Source: Spodoptera frugiperda (Eukaryota; Arthropoda; Insecta; Lepidoptera; Noctuidae). Taken from it: a stretch of 64,000 nt of DNA. The DNA lies in assembly GCF_023101765.2 (NCBI RefSeq), contig NC_064225.1:3906001-3970000 (forward strand), written 5' to 3'. This document shows positions 1 through 12,874 of the stretch, piece by piece. The notes below the pieces were generated by a model. That model saw nothing but the letters and a program-made list of their open reading frames with translations, was not told the origin of the DNA and did not search any database. Each line of letters starts with the position of its first letter. Position 1 is the stretch's first letter. The translations under genes were made by a program, and so were the position numbers.

Positions 1-3000
1 TTTGTGTATAGTATTATGTTTATTTTATGGTGTTATCATTTCCTTTCGCCATAGTTTTTGATGGTATAACAAATTGTTTGATGAATTCTGGTGTCTTCGT
101 ATCTGTTTTTGATGTTTTGTGTGGTTTGTACGAAACTACAAACTGAAAGCGTCGTTCTATAGACATAATATACAGTCTTTTGCATACTTTATTATTTGCA
201 TTGAAAGCGAAATAAACAATAGGTGATTACAACTTGCTTGTGTACTTTAAAACCCCTTAGCAAATGACCCATTTAAAGGGCAATGCACTTTAAAAATCTT
301 AACAATAGTCTCCCTTTGAAACCAAAGGGGTGATTAAAAAAAATCTTTTTCTCCAAGTCCCAAAACAGGTTTCGAGGAACATTTGTTGTGTATAATCTCG
401 GTAAGAACCGTGAGTCCCTCCTAATGGATGTAAGAAACTTTTATTAATCGTAGTGTTGAAATGGAGATAAAAGACAGCGACTTTTTGTACTAACATAACA
501 CTAGACATTTTGAAAAAATCCTGTATAATGTTAATGCGACGTCTAGTGCTATGAATGGAGGATATAAAAGGGGACAGAAAGACCAAATGTCTAGTCTTTT
601 CAATAACACCACAAAAGAACTAGGTCAACCAGAGCAAGTATTTTAGTTTTAGTTGCCATGCGATAACTGTACAACTAACATCTACTAGGTGTATGTAATT
701 CAATATTCTTTAACAAGTCACTTCAATCAACTTAATCCAATTCTGGGGTTAAAATCCTTGGGAACATCGGAAATTTAATAAACATCACCACATCTGCTTG
801 TTCATCGTTTACAAATTTAGATAAAAAGATCAGAAAGGACATGCACCAATGCTTTAGCCCCTTGTCCGAAGCTATGCAAGCCCCCTGTTTTTTAAAGTCG
901 TGGGAATATGTCATGGTTACCTGTAAAATAGGGTGGTACGACTACCCTTACGTTAATTATAAGTGCAATAAATTACAATCAGTATTTTGATTCCATTCAC
1001 GCGTGATTGGGTAATTCGATGCGGGAATTACATCGAATATATCAAATCTTATTGTGAATTGAATAAAAAGTTTGAATTATGAATGCAGATCAATGCTTGC
1101 AAGCTCACTCCCCAAGCCAAGACATGCTATTGTGAATAAACTTTGATACGAATTAAAAAAGTCTAATAAAATAGATGATCCAAATAAATATTCTAAAAAC
1201 GTACGTAAAAACCTAAATAGAATTACAACCAATAAGAACAATACAAAGGTTAACAAAACCATTACTATGATAAATGATCAAGATGCTATCAATAGGCAAA
1301 TTGCTATTGAAAAAACTCGTACGAAACCAGAATTAGTACAAGACTTTTAATATATTCCAGTTCCCATAGGCCCACATCTTCGCAACGCATCAGAGCATGT
1401 CAGGACCGTGACTCATGGACAATATGGCGTTCACGCTGCCTGATAACTAAACGATACCATTACTACTTAATTAGGAATGAATAAATAAGCAATGAGAACC
1501 GATTACATGGTTGTTGGGCTTAGGAATGGTGATCAAGGACGGGAATAACATTATGCAGTTGATGCAAATCTTGATTCTATCAACATTATTATACGAACCG
1601 ATTTTTATCATAAGCTTCTCGAGTTTCAATGTATCGGATTAAATAGAGAGGGAAAAGATAACGACTAATAATACTGAAGTCTTAAAATACATATATGTGA
1701 ATATCTTAGGTACGGGGTATTTCAAATGACTCAGAATATCTCAAGAAACGTGAGGTGCTATAAAGTGTCAGAAAAGGTAAATACACATTCCTTGATGATT
1801 TGCAAACCAAGAAGGATACGTTTAGTGTTTTCTTAAAACATTTACGTGATCTTGAAATTAGAGACGTGAACGTTTACAAAGAGGCTAACATGTTTATTAA
1901 AAGTAAGATCGCTTGGCTTAAAGTAAAGGAAAAATATTATGAAAAGGATGCTCAACAAATATCCGGTACGACCGGTCCCAAAAAAAATTAACACCATAAT
2001 GATATCAGAGGTTTATTTTAATAAAATATTATGTAATACGGCCGAAGATCCATAAAATCGATTCGATCGACATATGGCGGACGGAAATAAAAGAATTGAT
2101 AACTATTTAAAAACCCTCATGCATGATAATGGGAAACTAACAATGCTTTCCATAAAACAGTGAAATTATCTAAAACATAGGGGCCCTTGAGAATTTCTCC
2201 ATTGAACTTAATACCCGCATTAGTTTCGTACGCAGTTTTTACTGTTTCAAGTTTATAGTTGTGGTTTTGACAATTGCAAGATTATTTAGCAATGGAAACG
2301 GTGAAACATTGGTCATAAAAAATTTAAACATTATCATACAGGTATTGCTGATGCAAAGGTGTGGTCTAGAATAATTTCCTCATACATTATGTTAAAAAAA
2401 CTCGACAGCTGTGATAGACAAAAACATCTAATTAATACCAGCATTTAGTTAAACAAATTAATGGAATAGCAGACGAGGAAATATAGTCTACATGCAAAGG
2501 AAGAGGGTACAACGACAAAACATCTGCCAGGATTGAAAAAAGAATTACAATATCGTGGTTGACTTGAAGTATTCTATTTTCCTACTTAAAGAAACTTTTA
2601 AAGAAAAATAAACTATAAACGCAATTAAAATACATCGACAATGTGTCGAATTTCCTGTAAACCACTGATAAAAACAAAACAATGACGAATATCCTGGACA
2701 TAATTATAACAATGGCAAAGGGCACAAGATATGAAAAGTATGAGTGATGGATGTATTATTAGTAACCAATGTCCAAAAACCCGTACACGAATTCAATTCT
2801 TATTATAAACCGGTATTTCATTCTTAAAGTATTTGGTTGTTTGCCTTTCACGGTCCAATATTATGAGACAAAAGCAAACTTTTTGACCAAACTAAAGGGG
2901 GTACTTGATAAACATCGTCGATCTTTACAAACGACTGCGAAGAAATATTCTGACGCACCGTGAGGGTAGCAAAAACCTCATTTGAATAAACTCACGACGT

Positions 3001-4440
3001 TAAACATCTTCGGTGCATAAGTAATTCTAAATGCACCCGGCTCGAAGGCATAGCACGCGCCAACACGGGTGCAGCTTATCGAAACACCTACGCATCACTG
3101 GCATAAATCGATTCATTCATCCGTTGTGTACACAATCGATGTTTTTGCTGAATCGAGCCTTGTCGGAACGATGATTCAATATCAAAATCTTATTGTCATA
3201 TTTGTACATTTTCAGGTAAGTTTATTGATTCCTTTAAAATTCTTTGGAGCCTCCATAGATCGTAAAAAATGTCGTTACAGTACATCGATCGTCTATGGCT
3301 ATAAATTTCTTGTACCCAATAAGACGTGTATAAAATGTTACACGATTTTAAAGCTCGTAAAAATTTAGGGAGTGTCAATAAATTTCGATCTCGTTCCGCA
3401 ATTCTTGGGACTACTTAAAGGACCTTGATGAACTTTGACACAAATACAGAACCGACCCATGTTACTTATTCATGGCCCAAAAAAAGGTACCTACTCGTCA
3501 ACCATTGCGAATCCGTCTCGTGGATAACAAAGAAGGCTCATACGAACTTTTGTTAAGACGGTTCCGAAAAATAATAGCTCCCTCAATTCCTTGGGCTCCC
3601 CTTTAAAATGTTATACAATATTTCTTCTGACATCAAACCAGCTGGTCTATTGAATGTTTAAAATAAGAAAAAAAAACCTTGTCTCCACGTGGTCGGAAAT
3701 TCGACTGGTTCTTCATAGATAGTTATTATTAAAAGGCTCGAGTGGTGACTCAAAGTTATTTTGTCATGACTACGTATGGTAATAAATAATTCATTTAAGT
3801 GTTCCTTGTAGCAATTTATTAGTGTGTTATTACGTGAAAAAACTCCTTCCTGAAATGTCAACTTAGCAAAGGCCCATAAAAAGTTCACTGGCTGGTTTAA
3901 TAAACTCGTAAAGAATATTGTTATGTTCTAGCATTAGGTGCAGTTGCAATCGTGTGAAAGTCAAGTCCTACAGTCACCCCAATTACTTTGGTATTCATAG
4001 GAAAGGCGCGTTAGATACGGCTGGACGATTCAGTTATCGATAATTTTATTGATTTTTATTCAATGCGTAGAACTCGGTAAGCAAGATATTTTGTATGATT
4101 TCATAGTTAAATATTGTAAAAATATGTAACTATTATCTTTACTTTAATTAAAAACCTAAATTGCTTGAGAAAAAAGTAAAAACTGAAAGAGATACAATTT
4201 AAAGTCACGAACCAACATCATATTAATATTAATAAAATATATTTTATAAAATATTTTTTCTTATGTTATCTAAAAAAAGAAATGGAAGAGAATCGAGCAA
4301 ATAACATGACATAACATGTAAAAGCGGCATCAAATATCTCGTGGACTGCACAAGTCTATTTTATTATGTCCTTAAAACTTCTAAAACACGACAGCACGCA
4401 ATGCACAAATCATTATACAAAAAAAAACAAAAATAAAAAC
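1..4440. other. Gene-free AT-rich stretch
   Basis: I see no recognisable gene, RNA or clear interspersed repeat here. The open frames are short, several lack a real ATG (for example the frame at 1800-1991 begins at TTG), and none shows a motif I know. A TATA-like string occurs near 562 but nothing downstream supports a promoter. The stretch may be old decayed sequence. Confidence 0.5.
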
Positions 4441-4469
4441 TCAAACTACTAACCAGAAAGCAAATACAG

Positions 4470-4740
4470 AAATTGTACAAAATAAAAGGACGAGTCGCAA
4501 GCGCATTTTATCGATAAGGAAGGGACATCACTAACTCGCACCTTGCTAGCCATCTGCCGCGATGCACGTGAGGCAATTAAGGCCATCGGCTCTTTGGGGG
4601 TGCCACCCTCAGTACAATGGTCGTTTACCTCAGTACAGAGGGGTTGCACCGTGGTCAATGCACCAGGTTCCATTGTTTGATGTTTAGACTCCCACGGGAG
4701 ACAAAGAGGTAGACCGTGGAAGAATTTTCGAGTTCGACCC
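4470..4740. other. GC-richer unexplained segment with opposing open frames
   Basis: About 270 bases richer in GC than the surroundings. The minus strand has a 74-codon frame starting at a true ATG (4673) and the plus strand has an overlapping frame of about 60 codons ending near 4677. Neither product is recognisable. It could be a fragment of an old transposon or a lost exon. Confidence 0.25.
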
Positions 4741-5708
4741 TCTTATGGTAATGCAAGGTGAGAAGTGAGATTAGAGGAACTACTGATATGAATGAATACA
4801 AATTGAATAACAAGTAACCCATTTTTGTAATAAGTATAGATTGAGTATTATAATTGAAACATGATTGATGTAATAGACGTAAAAAGTATGTGAGAAAAAT
4901 AATTTAGATGACGCAATAGTACTCGTAGCTAGTGGAACCTTCTTAAAACTAACTAAATATTTCCTTTAAGTCGATAGTAAAATTATTATTGGCACTTAAA
5001 CGAATTCCGATACACAACATTAATCCTTTAATCACTCATTAGCATATAACAAAACGACCATTGTTGAAAAACCGAAATATTTGCAACCAACTAAAAAAAC
5101 TGTCTATGACAACATCCTTAGAATCCATCCAGAATAATTTATTGCTCAGGGCCCCTAAAACAATAACCTAACAAGGTCGGCAAATAGTAGGTACGAAAAT
5201 TTTGAATGAAGCAGACTATGACTTCATTCAACGAGTACACCACCCAACTAGTTACACTGCCCACGCTTTGCGAAGGCATCTCGAAAAGCTACGTGCGACC
5301 TTGGCTACACCTCAAGGTCCCCGAAAGCACGCAGGATTATCCGGACCATTTGCTAGTCAAGTCGTAACCAACTTAAATATTTAAATTTTATTCGCATGTA
5401 GCTTGACTTTGTAAATTATCGCTTCCTTTTCTATAGTATTACCATCTTCTGTCACACCTCTGATGATTAAGGACTTTAAAATATGGCAAAATACCTAATT
5501 CGTGACATCTCATCTTTATCCTCGTGTTTTTTTGAGCTTCTAAATTTATCATGGCGGTGCTCTTTCTGACTTACGAGTAAATATCCCAGCTGATAAAGAC
5601 TTTTTTAAATTCCAACCGGTTACACAAAAAAACATGACCTTGGTCTCTCAAGAGCATTTAGATAATATCATTCTTAGAGAAACGAGTTGTTCCCTTAACA
5701 AATACATA

Positions 5709-5885
5709 TTACTCTTTGTTAACCACACGACGAGTTTGGTCTAATTTGATACCTTTGGCGTTTCTGTTCTCTTCGGTAGCAACTGCAGCTTCAGTAATTC
5801 CTTTGTCAACTATTTGATCTACATTTTCAATGAACACTAATTGGGATGTCTCAAACAACTTTGGGCCCCAGCCGAAAAATTTGCG
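5709..5885 (-). pseudogene. Stop-bounded fragment, possibly serpin-hinge-like
   Basis: On the minus strand a 58-codon frame runs from just after an upstream TAA to a TAA at 5711-5709. Its middle reads VDKGITEAAVATEE, which loosely resembles the hinge of the reactive-centre loop in serpins (family pattern V.EEGTEAAAAT). The reading FGWGPKLFET just before it loosely resembles the helix that precedes that loop. There is no start codon, no recognisable serpin core upstream, and a stop falls where the C-terminal strand would follow. If the resemblance is real, it is a decayed fragment. Chance similarity is quite possible. Confidence 0.2.
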
Positions 5886-6572
5886 AGGTTACAAAGTTCA
5901 AGGAGGTTTAACAAGCTTGCTTCCTCTTAGTTGCCGCATACAAATACCGCCTTAAAGTCCACTGTGATTGTAATCAAGGTCTCGGTTTAACATAGGTGAT
6001 TTAATATCACGTGGTTGTCTCGTTCCGTGTGGTCCTTAGCGTGGTAGATAAGCCAATATGGATTCCTGGATTGCGTAGTTTTAACTTTAGAACTAATTCT
6101 CTCTTGGACTATTGTGACTTTAATTTGTAAAGGCTTTATCAATGATGACCATAAAATGCTTAAGAAAAAACTGGTTTCTAAACACTGATTTGTATTAATA
6201 ACCTTTTCAAAGGATAATAACTACAGAATTTTCTCTGACGGAATCAATTACAGTTACTCATAAACCTTTGTCTAGCTAAGTCGCAAATTCCATTGGATAA
6301 AAGATGTATTTATGGCGATAAATTCTTCCTCGCTAAATTCTTGAAACGGACACTTATGATCCAAAGTAAAGGAATCATTAAACAGTCATCAGTTTAATGT
6401 ATGTGATTCTAATTTTTCCTCCGGTTACGGTGCAAGATGGACCTTCATTAATCGTTATTTGTTATTTATATTTTCTACTAAATGATGCCCTGACAGCTTC
6501 GCTATCGTGGATTATGGACTTAGTAACTACATTTTCTAAAATAAAAGTAGCCTAAGATACTCCTTAGTACAT

Positions 6573-6670
6573 CAGCTACCTGCCAATTAGGTCCGTCAAA
6601 ATCGGTCTAGCCATTTCAGAGCAAAAACAAACTGACAAACAGATAGTCAGATAGACGAAAATTGTAAAAA
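6573..6670. mobile_element. Decayed retroelement or Helitron-like tail
   Basis: The string around 6597-6650 (GGTCCGTCAAAATCGGTC followed by AAACAAACTGACAAACAGA) has the character of widespread insect repeat tails and resembles the interior of the element at 18039-18265. The borders are unclear. Confidence 0.3.
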
Positions 6671-8216
6671 AATATGTTGTTACATGTATAGTTAGTATGT
6701 ATGCGGTTATTTCAATATTACATATAGACACTCCAATTTTAATTATTAGTCTAGATCAACGAATAAGTACTTTTCTGTGACAAGACCGTATCATATTCTT
6801 GTTTTACTTTTTTTAATAACATCTGACATCTTCATTTCATTAATATTAATAGCAATAAAGCGATTGATTAATAAAATTGTTCGGAACGAGGATAAAAATA
6901 CTTTTGAGAACCAGTTTCAGTTAATTTGTTTAGATAGTGGGTAATCGGCGAGAAATATTTTATTTTGTAGTAGTTAGTCTTTACTCGAGACTTGGGTCGC
7001 GCAAAATTTTAGTCAAACAATTTTGCGATCTTTCTCTCGGAGAATACCTCAATTTTATCAAAATTGGTATAGTGATTCCGGCATAAAAGATTTGAATTAA
7101 GTAGGTAAATGTTAGTTAAAAATAAACTAATCTGGTACCTATTTGCATTCAAAAAAGGGAAGGAAAATGTTTCAAGTTCAAAGATACAGTCACTATAAAG
7201 GTATATTATGTGGCTATCTATTTATACATATATCTATACTTCCTTAACCTCAACAGACTCGGTACATATGTACTTAGCCGGTTTACTATGTAAAGTAACT
7301 AAGTAGGTACCTACGAATGAACGAACGTAAGGACTTACCGACAAAGTTTGGTCTTTACCAGTTGATTTCCATTTTATGGAATAAAAAGGAATTTAATGAT
7401 AGACAAATTGAACATTAGAGATTATTAGAATACTAATTGGAGAACGGCAAGAGTTTTCTTTATACCTAGTAAATTAGTTTAAATTAAACTGCACTAGTTA
7501 GTTGGAACAGTCTGTATCGATGATTGGCGTGATAGAATAGGTATCGCAACAATTATGTTATGTAGTGTATGAGATGAGTGCAAAGCCTAGAGTGATACAA
7601 ATTCTATTCCTCTATTCAATATCGCCATAGTTATTCTCTATCAAGGAAAATTACTTATATCTACATACAGCAGCTAGACAGACCAAAGTTAGTTGTTTCA
7701 ACAGTTACCCATTTGTGGTGATCAGGTCAAATCGGCGGTAAAGAATCACCTCTTTTTTGACTCAACGCCGATTAATGTTCGATATTCCTTTGACAAGCTA
7801 TTATTATAACCTCTATGACAACGAAACCTAGCCTCCTCGCACTAATATAAGCTAAAATTATAAGTGTGAAACGTAAATCTTTTACAGTTAACACTTTTCA
7901 CTGCTTTTACGGCGCCATTAATATTCGCCATACATGGGTAATGTTGAAACTTCTACAAATAGAACCTTTGTGACTTAAGCTTGGGGGCTTAGAGCAGTTT
8001 AGTAGGCGTATCGAATGACCTAGGCCGTGGTCCTAGCTGAATTGAATTTGCAAGTAGCTTCGGTATTTGCGTGCTTGAATATTTTAAGCCAAAATGTTAT
8101 TATGAGCTATGACCGATGCTTTTGGTGCAATCGGAATCAGGTTACAGTCATAGGAACTAAACTCTTAACATCATAAGATGTCTTAAGTCTCAAAAGAATA
8201 GTTTGTTTCGGAAAAG

Positions 8217-8237
8217 CTGGAGGCATTTTGCCTCCAG
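8217..8237. repeat. Perfect short hairpin
   Basis: CTGGAGGC and GCCTCCAG pair perfectly across a five-base T-rich loop. No gene is nearby and no function can be assigned. Confidence 0.6.
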
Positions 8238-9360
8238 TAGGTGATTTGGTTTTGGCTCGAATCTAGATTTACTCATTTAGGAATAGGTTAATTTAGGAAT
8301 TAAGATAGGTACTTAGTAACAATGGTCTCATACTCGGTAGTTGCTGAAAAAGACATAGTAAACAAAAGTATTAGGTATTTACATCTAACATAAGTAAAAT
8401 TCTTATTAGTAAACCTTGGCAATCTACTAGTAACTAGGTTTTACTGGCCTCTAGAACTGGTCTACTTAGAGGACCTAATTGCTAATGCCTCTTAAACAGC
8501 AAGTAACACACATGCGTAACTTAGTAACACAAGTAGGTGTTGACGATTACCATCATGCATGCGTTTTAAATGAGGTGAAAATCCCGCACCAGGTACTAGG
8601 TAGGTACAAAGTTTTGGGTTCTAGTTTTCCTATTTCACAAAACAATAAGGTAACCAAATTCCAATTAGATCACTGAAAAGGTCAGTAACTAACCTAACTA
8701 ACATCGATTAACTAAATCGATTTATTGTTATCGAAATAAATAGTGAAATACCTACCTACTATATTAATCATTCCTGCTAACTCGCAAGTTCATTCGTATC
8801 TACAATAAAATACCTACGAGTCACATCTCGCTGATATAAAATGTATTAGGTATGCTTAAAGGAATGTCGTACAGTCCAGACAAGTCTGTTTATGCAGATC
8901 ATATGGTCAGCTCGCGTAAATATCTACTGACATTCACGCGAAACAGGTTTTTAGGCGCATACCCCAACCGAATTGCAGAAAGGTATGAACTAAGGTCTAA
9001 AAGGATACTCATTGGACGTAAATACGTACAGAAACATTAAAAAATACATTTAAAAAGTAAAACTTACTTTCTACGCCGGCCCCCGATAGTTTTATTCTCG
9101 ATGGGAAAGTTGAAGGATTCGCCAAAAATCCGATATTGTAAGTCGTCGTCATTACTTTGATATTGCATCTCTTACACACAAATTACTACGTATTGAATAA
9201 ATAAAACACCCTTATCACTATTTGATCTTAGAATCATCGTTGTAAAGCATTATTCTAACACTGTTTTTATTTTAACGCGAACATCACTAATGGCTACGTT
9301 ACCGCCAAAATGATACAGATAAATAAATGGTTTATTAATTTTTTTTATTGTTTTTTTTTT

Positions 9361-9500
9361 TCTATTGGAGCGTCGGACGCGATGAATCTCGGCTGTTACG
9401 CGCGCGAAGCCGGACTGACTGAACGTGTGGCGATCGCGGGAACCCGGCGCGTTTACCCTCAGCTATGGTGTTGCCAACGCGGTAGATTCTCCACTAATAA
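9361..9500 (-). mobile_element. GC-rich A-tailed segment, possible retroposon
   Basis: A 130-base GC-rich block sits directly against a run of T, so on the minus strand it ends ...GACGCTCCAATAG followed by an A-rich tail. That layout fits a retroposed copy (SINE or truncated LINE 3' end). Frames are open for about 40 codons on the minus strand and 74 codons on the plus strand, but neither is recognisable. A CpG-rich promoter is an alternative. Confidence 0.35.
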
Positions 9501-9825
9501 ATGGGAAATCGTATCTTGTATAACAAATTCATAGTTATAATTATGATGAAATGTATAAACGTTTTTATAGCAGATAAATTTTAAAATAGTTAAGATTCTG
9601 ATAATTAGATGACAATACAGTTTTGGAAGTTTAATTAGACACCACATAAAGAATGATGAAAGAAAACTCTGAGTAAACTTGTGAACTTATAATTCTGATA
9701 CATGTAATAAATATAAAGTAAGCGTCCTTCTTGGTAGTCCGCATGGTAAGAGGCCTTGGCTTGGCAGTGGTAAGAACACTAAACGACGAATTGGGATGAA
9801 TATGAATTAGGAACCGAGGAGGTAC

Positions 9826-9875
9826 TTAATAAAAATATTTAATTAATTACTTAATAAAAATATTTAATTAATTAC
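9826..9875. repeat. 25-bp AT tandem repeat, two units
   Basis: Two identical 25-base units (TTAATAAAAATATTTAATTA plus five more bases) lie head to tail, followed by a partial third unit. It sits just upstream of the inverted-repeat element at 9899-10049. Confidence 0.8.
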
Positions 9876-9898
9876 TTAAAAAAAAATTAATTAATAAA

Positions 9899-10049
9899 AT
9901 CTCACGCCCGAATACTTAAACGCTACTCAAGTTTAAGTTGTACTTAAATATCGTGCTATCTCTATCATATTATAAAGAATTGATAGTGACAGAACTACAT
10001 TTGAGAGCGTTTTAAAATTGAGTAGCGTTTGAGTATTCGGGCATTAGAG
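9899..10049. mobile_element. MITE with about 30-bp terminal inverted repeats
   Basis: The left end GCCCGAATACTTAAACGCT is mirrored by AGCGTTTGAGTATTCGGGC at the right end, with CTCAA/TTGAG completing the arms. The 150-base interior has no frame. This is the layout of a non-autonomous DNA transposon. Confidence 0.75.
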
Positions 10050-11100
10050 ATCCTTATGCAAGCATAGTTGGAAAGGGATCCGGACGTATGCTTAAATATA
10101 TGCATCCCTTTTTAAATGTACTTGAGAAGAGTAATTGACTTGAGGTCGTTCTATTCTAGCTTAAGTATATTCTTTTACACTATTTTAATAAAAATCTATT
10201 GCTACTATCTTATCCTACTAATTTAAATTATTAATATCTTCAACTTAGGCAGTTTTAGTATTCAGCTGATTTTGTTATAGTATAATACTTTATAGAAACT
10301 AGTTTTATCAAACCTATGACTATGTCATCAGGTCTAACACCGCATTTTTATTATTAGAAATCATTATTAATAAGAATTACTATTAAATGAAAGAAAGAAG
10401 TAACCCACTACATAAAAGATACCTATTACTTAAAAATCAAGACTATAAATTATTCAAATGAACAGCAAAAACATAACAATAATCTTTATTCATCGTTTTT
10501 AAGACTGACATTTTACAATTTCCAACTAAAATCCGTCAAGGCTGGTCAATCACCTCACTTAAATACTAAAAATGGCATAATAAAAATTAAAATTTATTAA
10601 ATAAATGGGGAAGTTTAAATATTATTCCTTGCAACACCACCTCGTCCCTTTATGCTCAGGGCCGTGCTATAATGACCATGGAATTCCATACTTAATAGTT
10701 CAATTTATTGTAGAGATGTGGGATTCTGAGTGTGATGCAGGTGTAAATAATTAAATAGGGAAAAGAAAGAGTCTACCTCCAGTCTAGGATACGCGACCTC
10801 TTTGGAACAAGTTTTCGAATTTAAATTCGTGAACATATTAAATTGGTACGTAATTTGTTCATTTTTTTTTTTTATAATTAGGTATCGCCGTGTCATTTTA
10901 ATTTTATTATTTATTTTAGTAGGTATTTCGGTTTTTTACTGCGTTGATTTTGTATATTTTCGACAAAATTGTGTTCTCCAATAGAATAGGGTGATGACGG
11001 GGTATTAAATTTAATCCATCAGTTAGGTGCTTAATGAAAAAAATTAGTCACGTATTTTTTTATTTTGTTATATAAGATAATAATACTTAGCTAAAAGGAA

Positions 11101-11553
11101 TTAAAGTTTAGGAGTGGGATTGCTCCCACTCCTATCCTATTCATTATCCAATCCTACTCGTCATTTCTACGTATAAAATGTGCTTAAAAGTGACGTCACG
11201 CGATATTTCTAATCGATATATCTTCGAAGATATTTGTTTCTGTAATAAAATCTATACTATCTATACTAATATTATAAAGCTGAAGAGTTTGTTTGATTGT
11301 TTGTTTGTTTGTTTGTTTGAACGCGCTAATCTCCGGAACTACTGGTCCGATTTGAATAATTCTTTTTGTGTTGGGTAGTGTATTTATCGAGGAAGGCTAT
11401 AGGCTATAAAACATCACGCTATGACCAATAGGAGCCGAGCAGAGCGGGTGAAACCGCGCGGAAGTAGCTAGTAAAAAATACGTGTCTAATATTTTAAAAT
11501 AATCTACAAGACGGACATAAAAATAAAAATTAGTCATCTACCCTATTGTATAG
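11101..11553 (+). repeat. Dispersed repeat, copy 1, interrupted by a Helitron
   Basis: Removing the Helitron at 11251-11471 leaves sequence that matches, in reverse complement, the copy at 14475-14664. Shared stretches include CATTTCTACGTATAAAA, ATCGATATAT and the run from TACGTGTCTAATATTTT to CTACCCTATT. Copy 1 also carries an extra block near its start that forms a hairpin (AGGAGTGGGA, TTGC, TCCCACTCCT at 11110-11133). Confidence 0.8.
11251..11471 (+). mobile_element. Non-autonomous Helitron, 221 bp
   Basis: The element starts TCTATACTA (repeated once as TCTATACTAATATTATAAAG) and ends CTAG, inserted between A and T as Helitrons do. A GC hairpin (GCGGGT, GAA, ACCGC) lies about 12 bases before the CTAG end. 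It contains a GTTT microsatellite and no coding frame. The target is confirmed by the empty copy of the host repeat at 14550/14551, where AAAA is directly followed by TAAAAAATACGTG. Confidence 0.85.
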
Positions 11554-11624
11554 GAGACTTGAGTTAGGGTTTTGATCATTTAGAGATAGTTTTAAAATTT
11601 AGCAAAAACGTAGAAAATAATGTT

Positions 11625-11780
11625 GATTGACCGGCTGTCGCTCAACGTGGAGCGGGTTCAATTCCCGCAAGGAGCAACTCTTTGTGTGATCCACAAATTG
11701 TTGTTTCGGATCTAAGTATGATGTAAACGTATATGTATGTAAACGAACCCAAGACACAAGAGAAAATCCTAATATGTATA
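11625..11780 (+). mobile_element. tRNA-headed SINE (partial head)
   Basis: The GGGTTCAATTCCCGC string is a polymerase III B-box like a tRNA T-arm. It is followed by the body shared with the copies at 34395, 40921, 49235 and 63385 (AGGAGCAACTCTTTGTGTG, then TGTTTCGG and ACACAAGAGAAAATCCTAA). The tRNA head is truncated at its 5' end. Confidence 0.75.
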
Positions 11781-12300
11781 GGACAACGTATTTAAAATAA
11801 TAATACTCTTGTTACCTACTTATTTAATTAGATTTTGAATGAAGATAAAATATCTTTTTCTTGCTAGCATAGCAAGAAAAAGATTCATAGAAGCAACAAG
11901 AAATGCCCCTGCTCTTAACAGTATTTTATACTATTACCTACACTACCAAAACCCAAAATTGTCCAACAAACATTTTTGCACAGCTGTTCGCAACAAAGGA
12001 AGAAACCGAGTGTTATATACAATGACGTCTGGCGTATTTCATTGTAAAACCAGCCACATAATAGTCACAAAATCATCTCTATTCATTTAAGCATAAGGTT
12101 CACAATGTGTGTAGGGTTTGTCCCTTTAAATACCGGATAGGTTACATCCAGGTTAAACAAAAGGCTATCAGTAATATGCGAGCGATTCTGACCTAGTTTC
12201 TATATTGATTCGAAGTTCTTTAAATAGTATCGTGACCCTAGAGGAGGTAGGGCGTCTGTTCTGTGCTTGTATTTCTACTTTATAGTCATGATACATGATA

Positions 12301-12420
12301 AGTGCCGTACTCAGTGTCATTTAATGGTTACTTAACCCAGTCTGTAGCAATTGTTTTCGGAACAAAATCGCTACTAAGGAATAGTTTAAGTAATAATTAA
12401 ATGTCTCTGAGTGTAGCAGT
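12301..12420. mobile_element. MITE D, copy 1 (uninterrupted, 120 bp)
   Basis: The left end AGTGCCGTACTCAGTGTCAT is mirrored by ATGTCTCTGAGTGTAGCAGT at the right end. TTTAATGGTTACTTAA and TTAAGTAATAATTAAA continue the arms. The second copy at 42313-42535 carries a nested insertion that is absent here. Confidence 0.8.
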
Positions 12421-12685
12421 TAGACTAAGAGTCCGCGACTTCCTGACTTTACTGAAATTGTAAAGCTGTATATAGAGTGACTGGTAATTAGTGAACGATA
12501 TTTAAATACGTGATTGTACTCATGATTACAAACAACTTTCCCAAAGAAACTTTTTTCGTATACTCATTAGTTTTATTTTTATCACAATAACAAAACAACA
12601 AAATTTGTGCGCGGGAATACTAGTAGGTATTTTGAAAGCTTTTATAATTTAAGGAAGGTCTGGGACTCGCAGGCTCGCGCTCTAA

Positions 12686-12874
12686 CTAGCTACAAGCTTT
12701 TTACCAGGTCTGCTTTGCTCCTATTGACGGCAGTGTGATGTTTTATAGCCTATAAGCCTTCCTCAATAAATGGACTATCCAGCACAAGAATAATAATTCA
12801 ATTCAGACTAGTAGTTCCGGATATTAGCGCGTTCAAACAAACTCTTCAGCTTTATACATAAAAAAGGATATAGA
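12686..12874 (-). mobile_element. Decayed Helitron, same family as 11251-11471
   Basis: On the minus strand the copy runs from a TC near 12874 to CTAG at 12689-12686 followed by T. It retains the family interior (AACGCGCTAATATCCGGAAC, AGGCTATAAAACATCAC), but the 3' hairpin is degraded. Confidence 0.65.

Larger units (their letters stand above)
4741..8216. other. Gene-free stretch
   Basis: No gene is recognised apart from the weak fragments listed separately (5709-5885 and 6573-6670). The rest is AT-rich sequence with many stops in all frames. Confidence 0.45.

Noticed and set aside
1800..1991. 63-codon frame with Lys-rich product
   Set aside because: No ATG at its start, no recognisable family and no splice context.
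8852..9040. 62-codon plus-strand frame with ATG
   Set aside because: Basic product without any domain I recognise; flanks are AT-rich noise. Length is within chance expectation.
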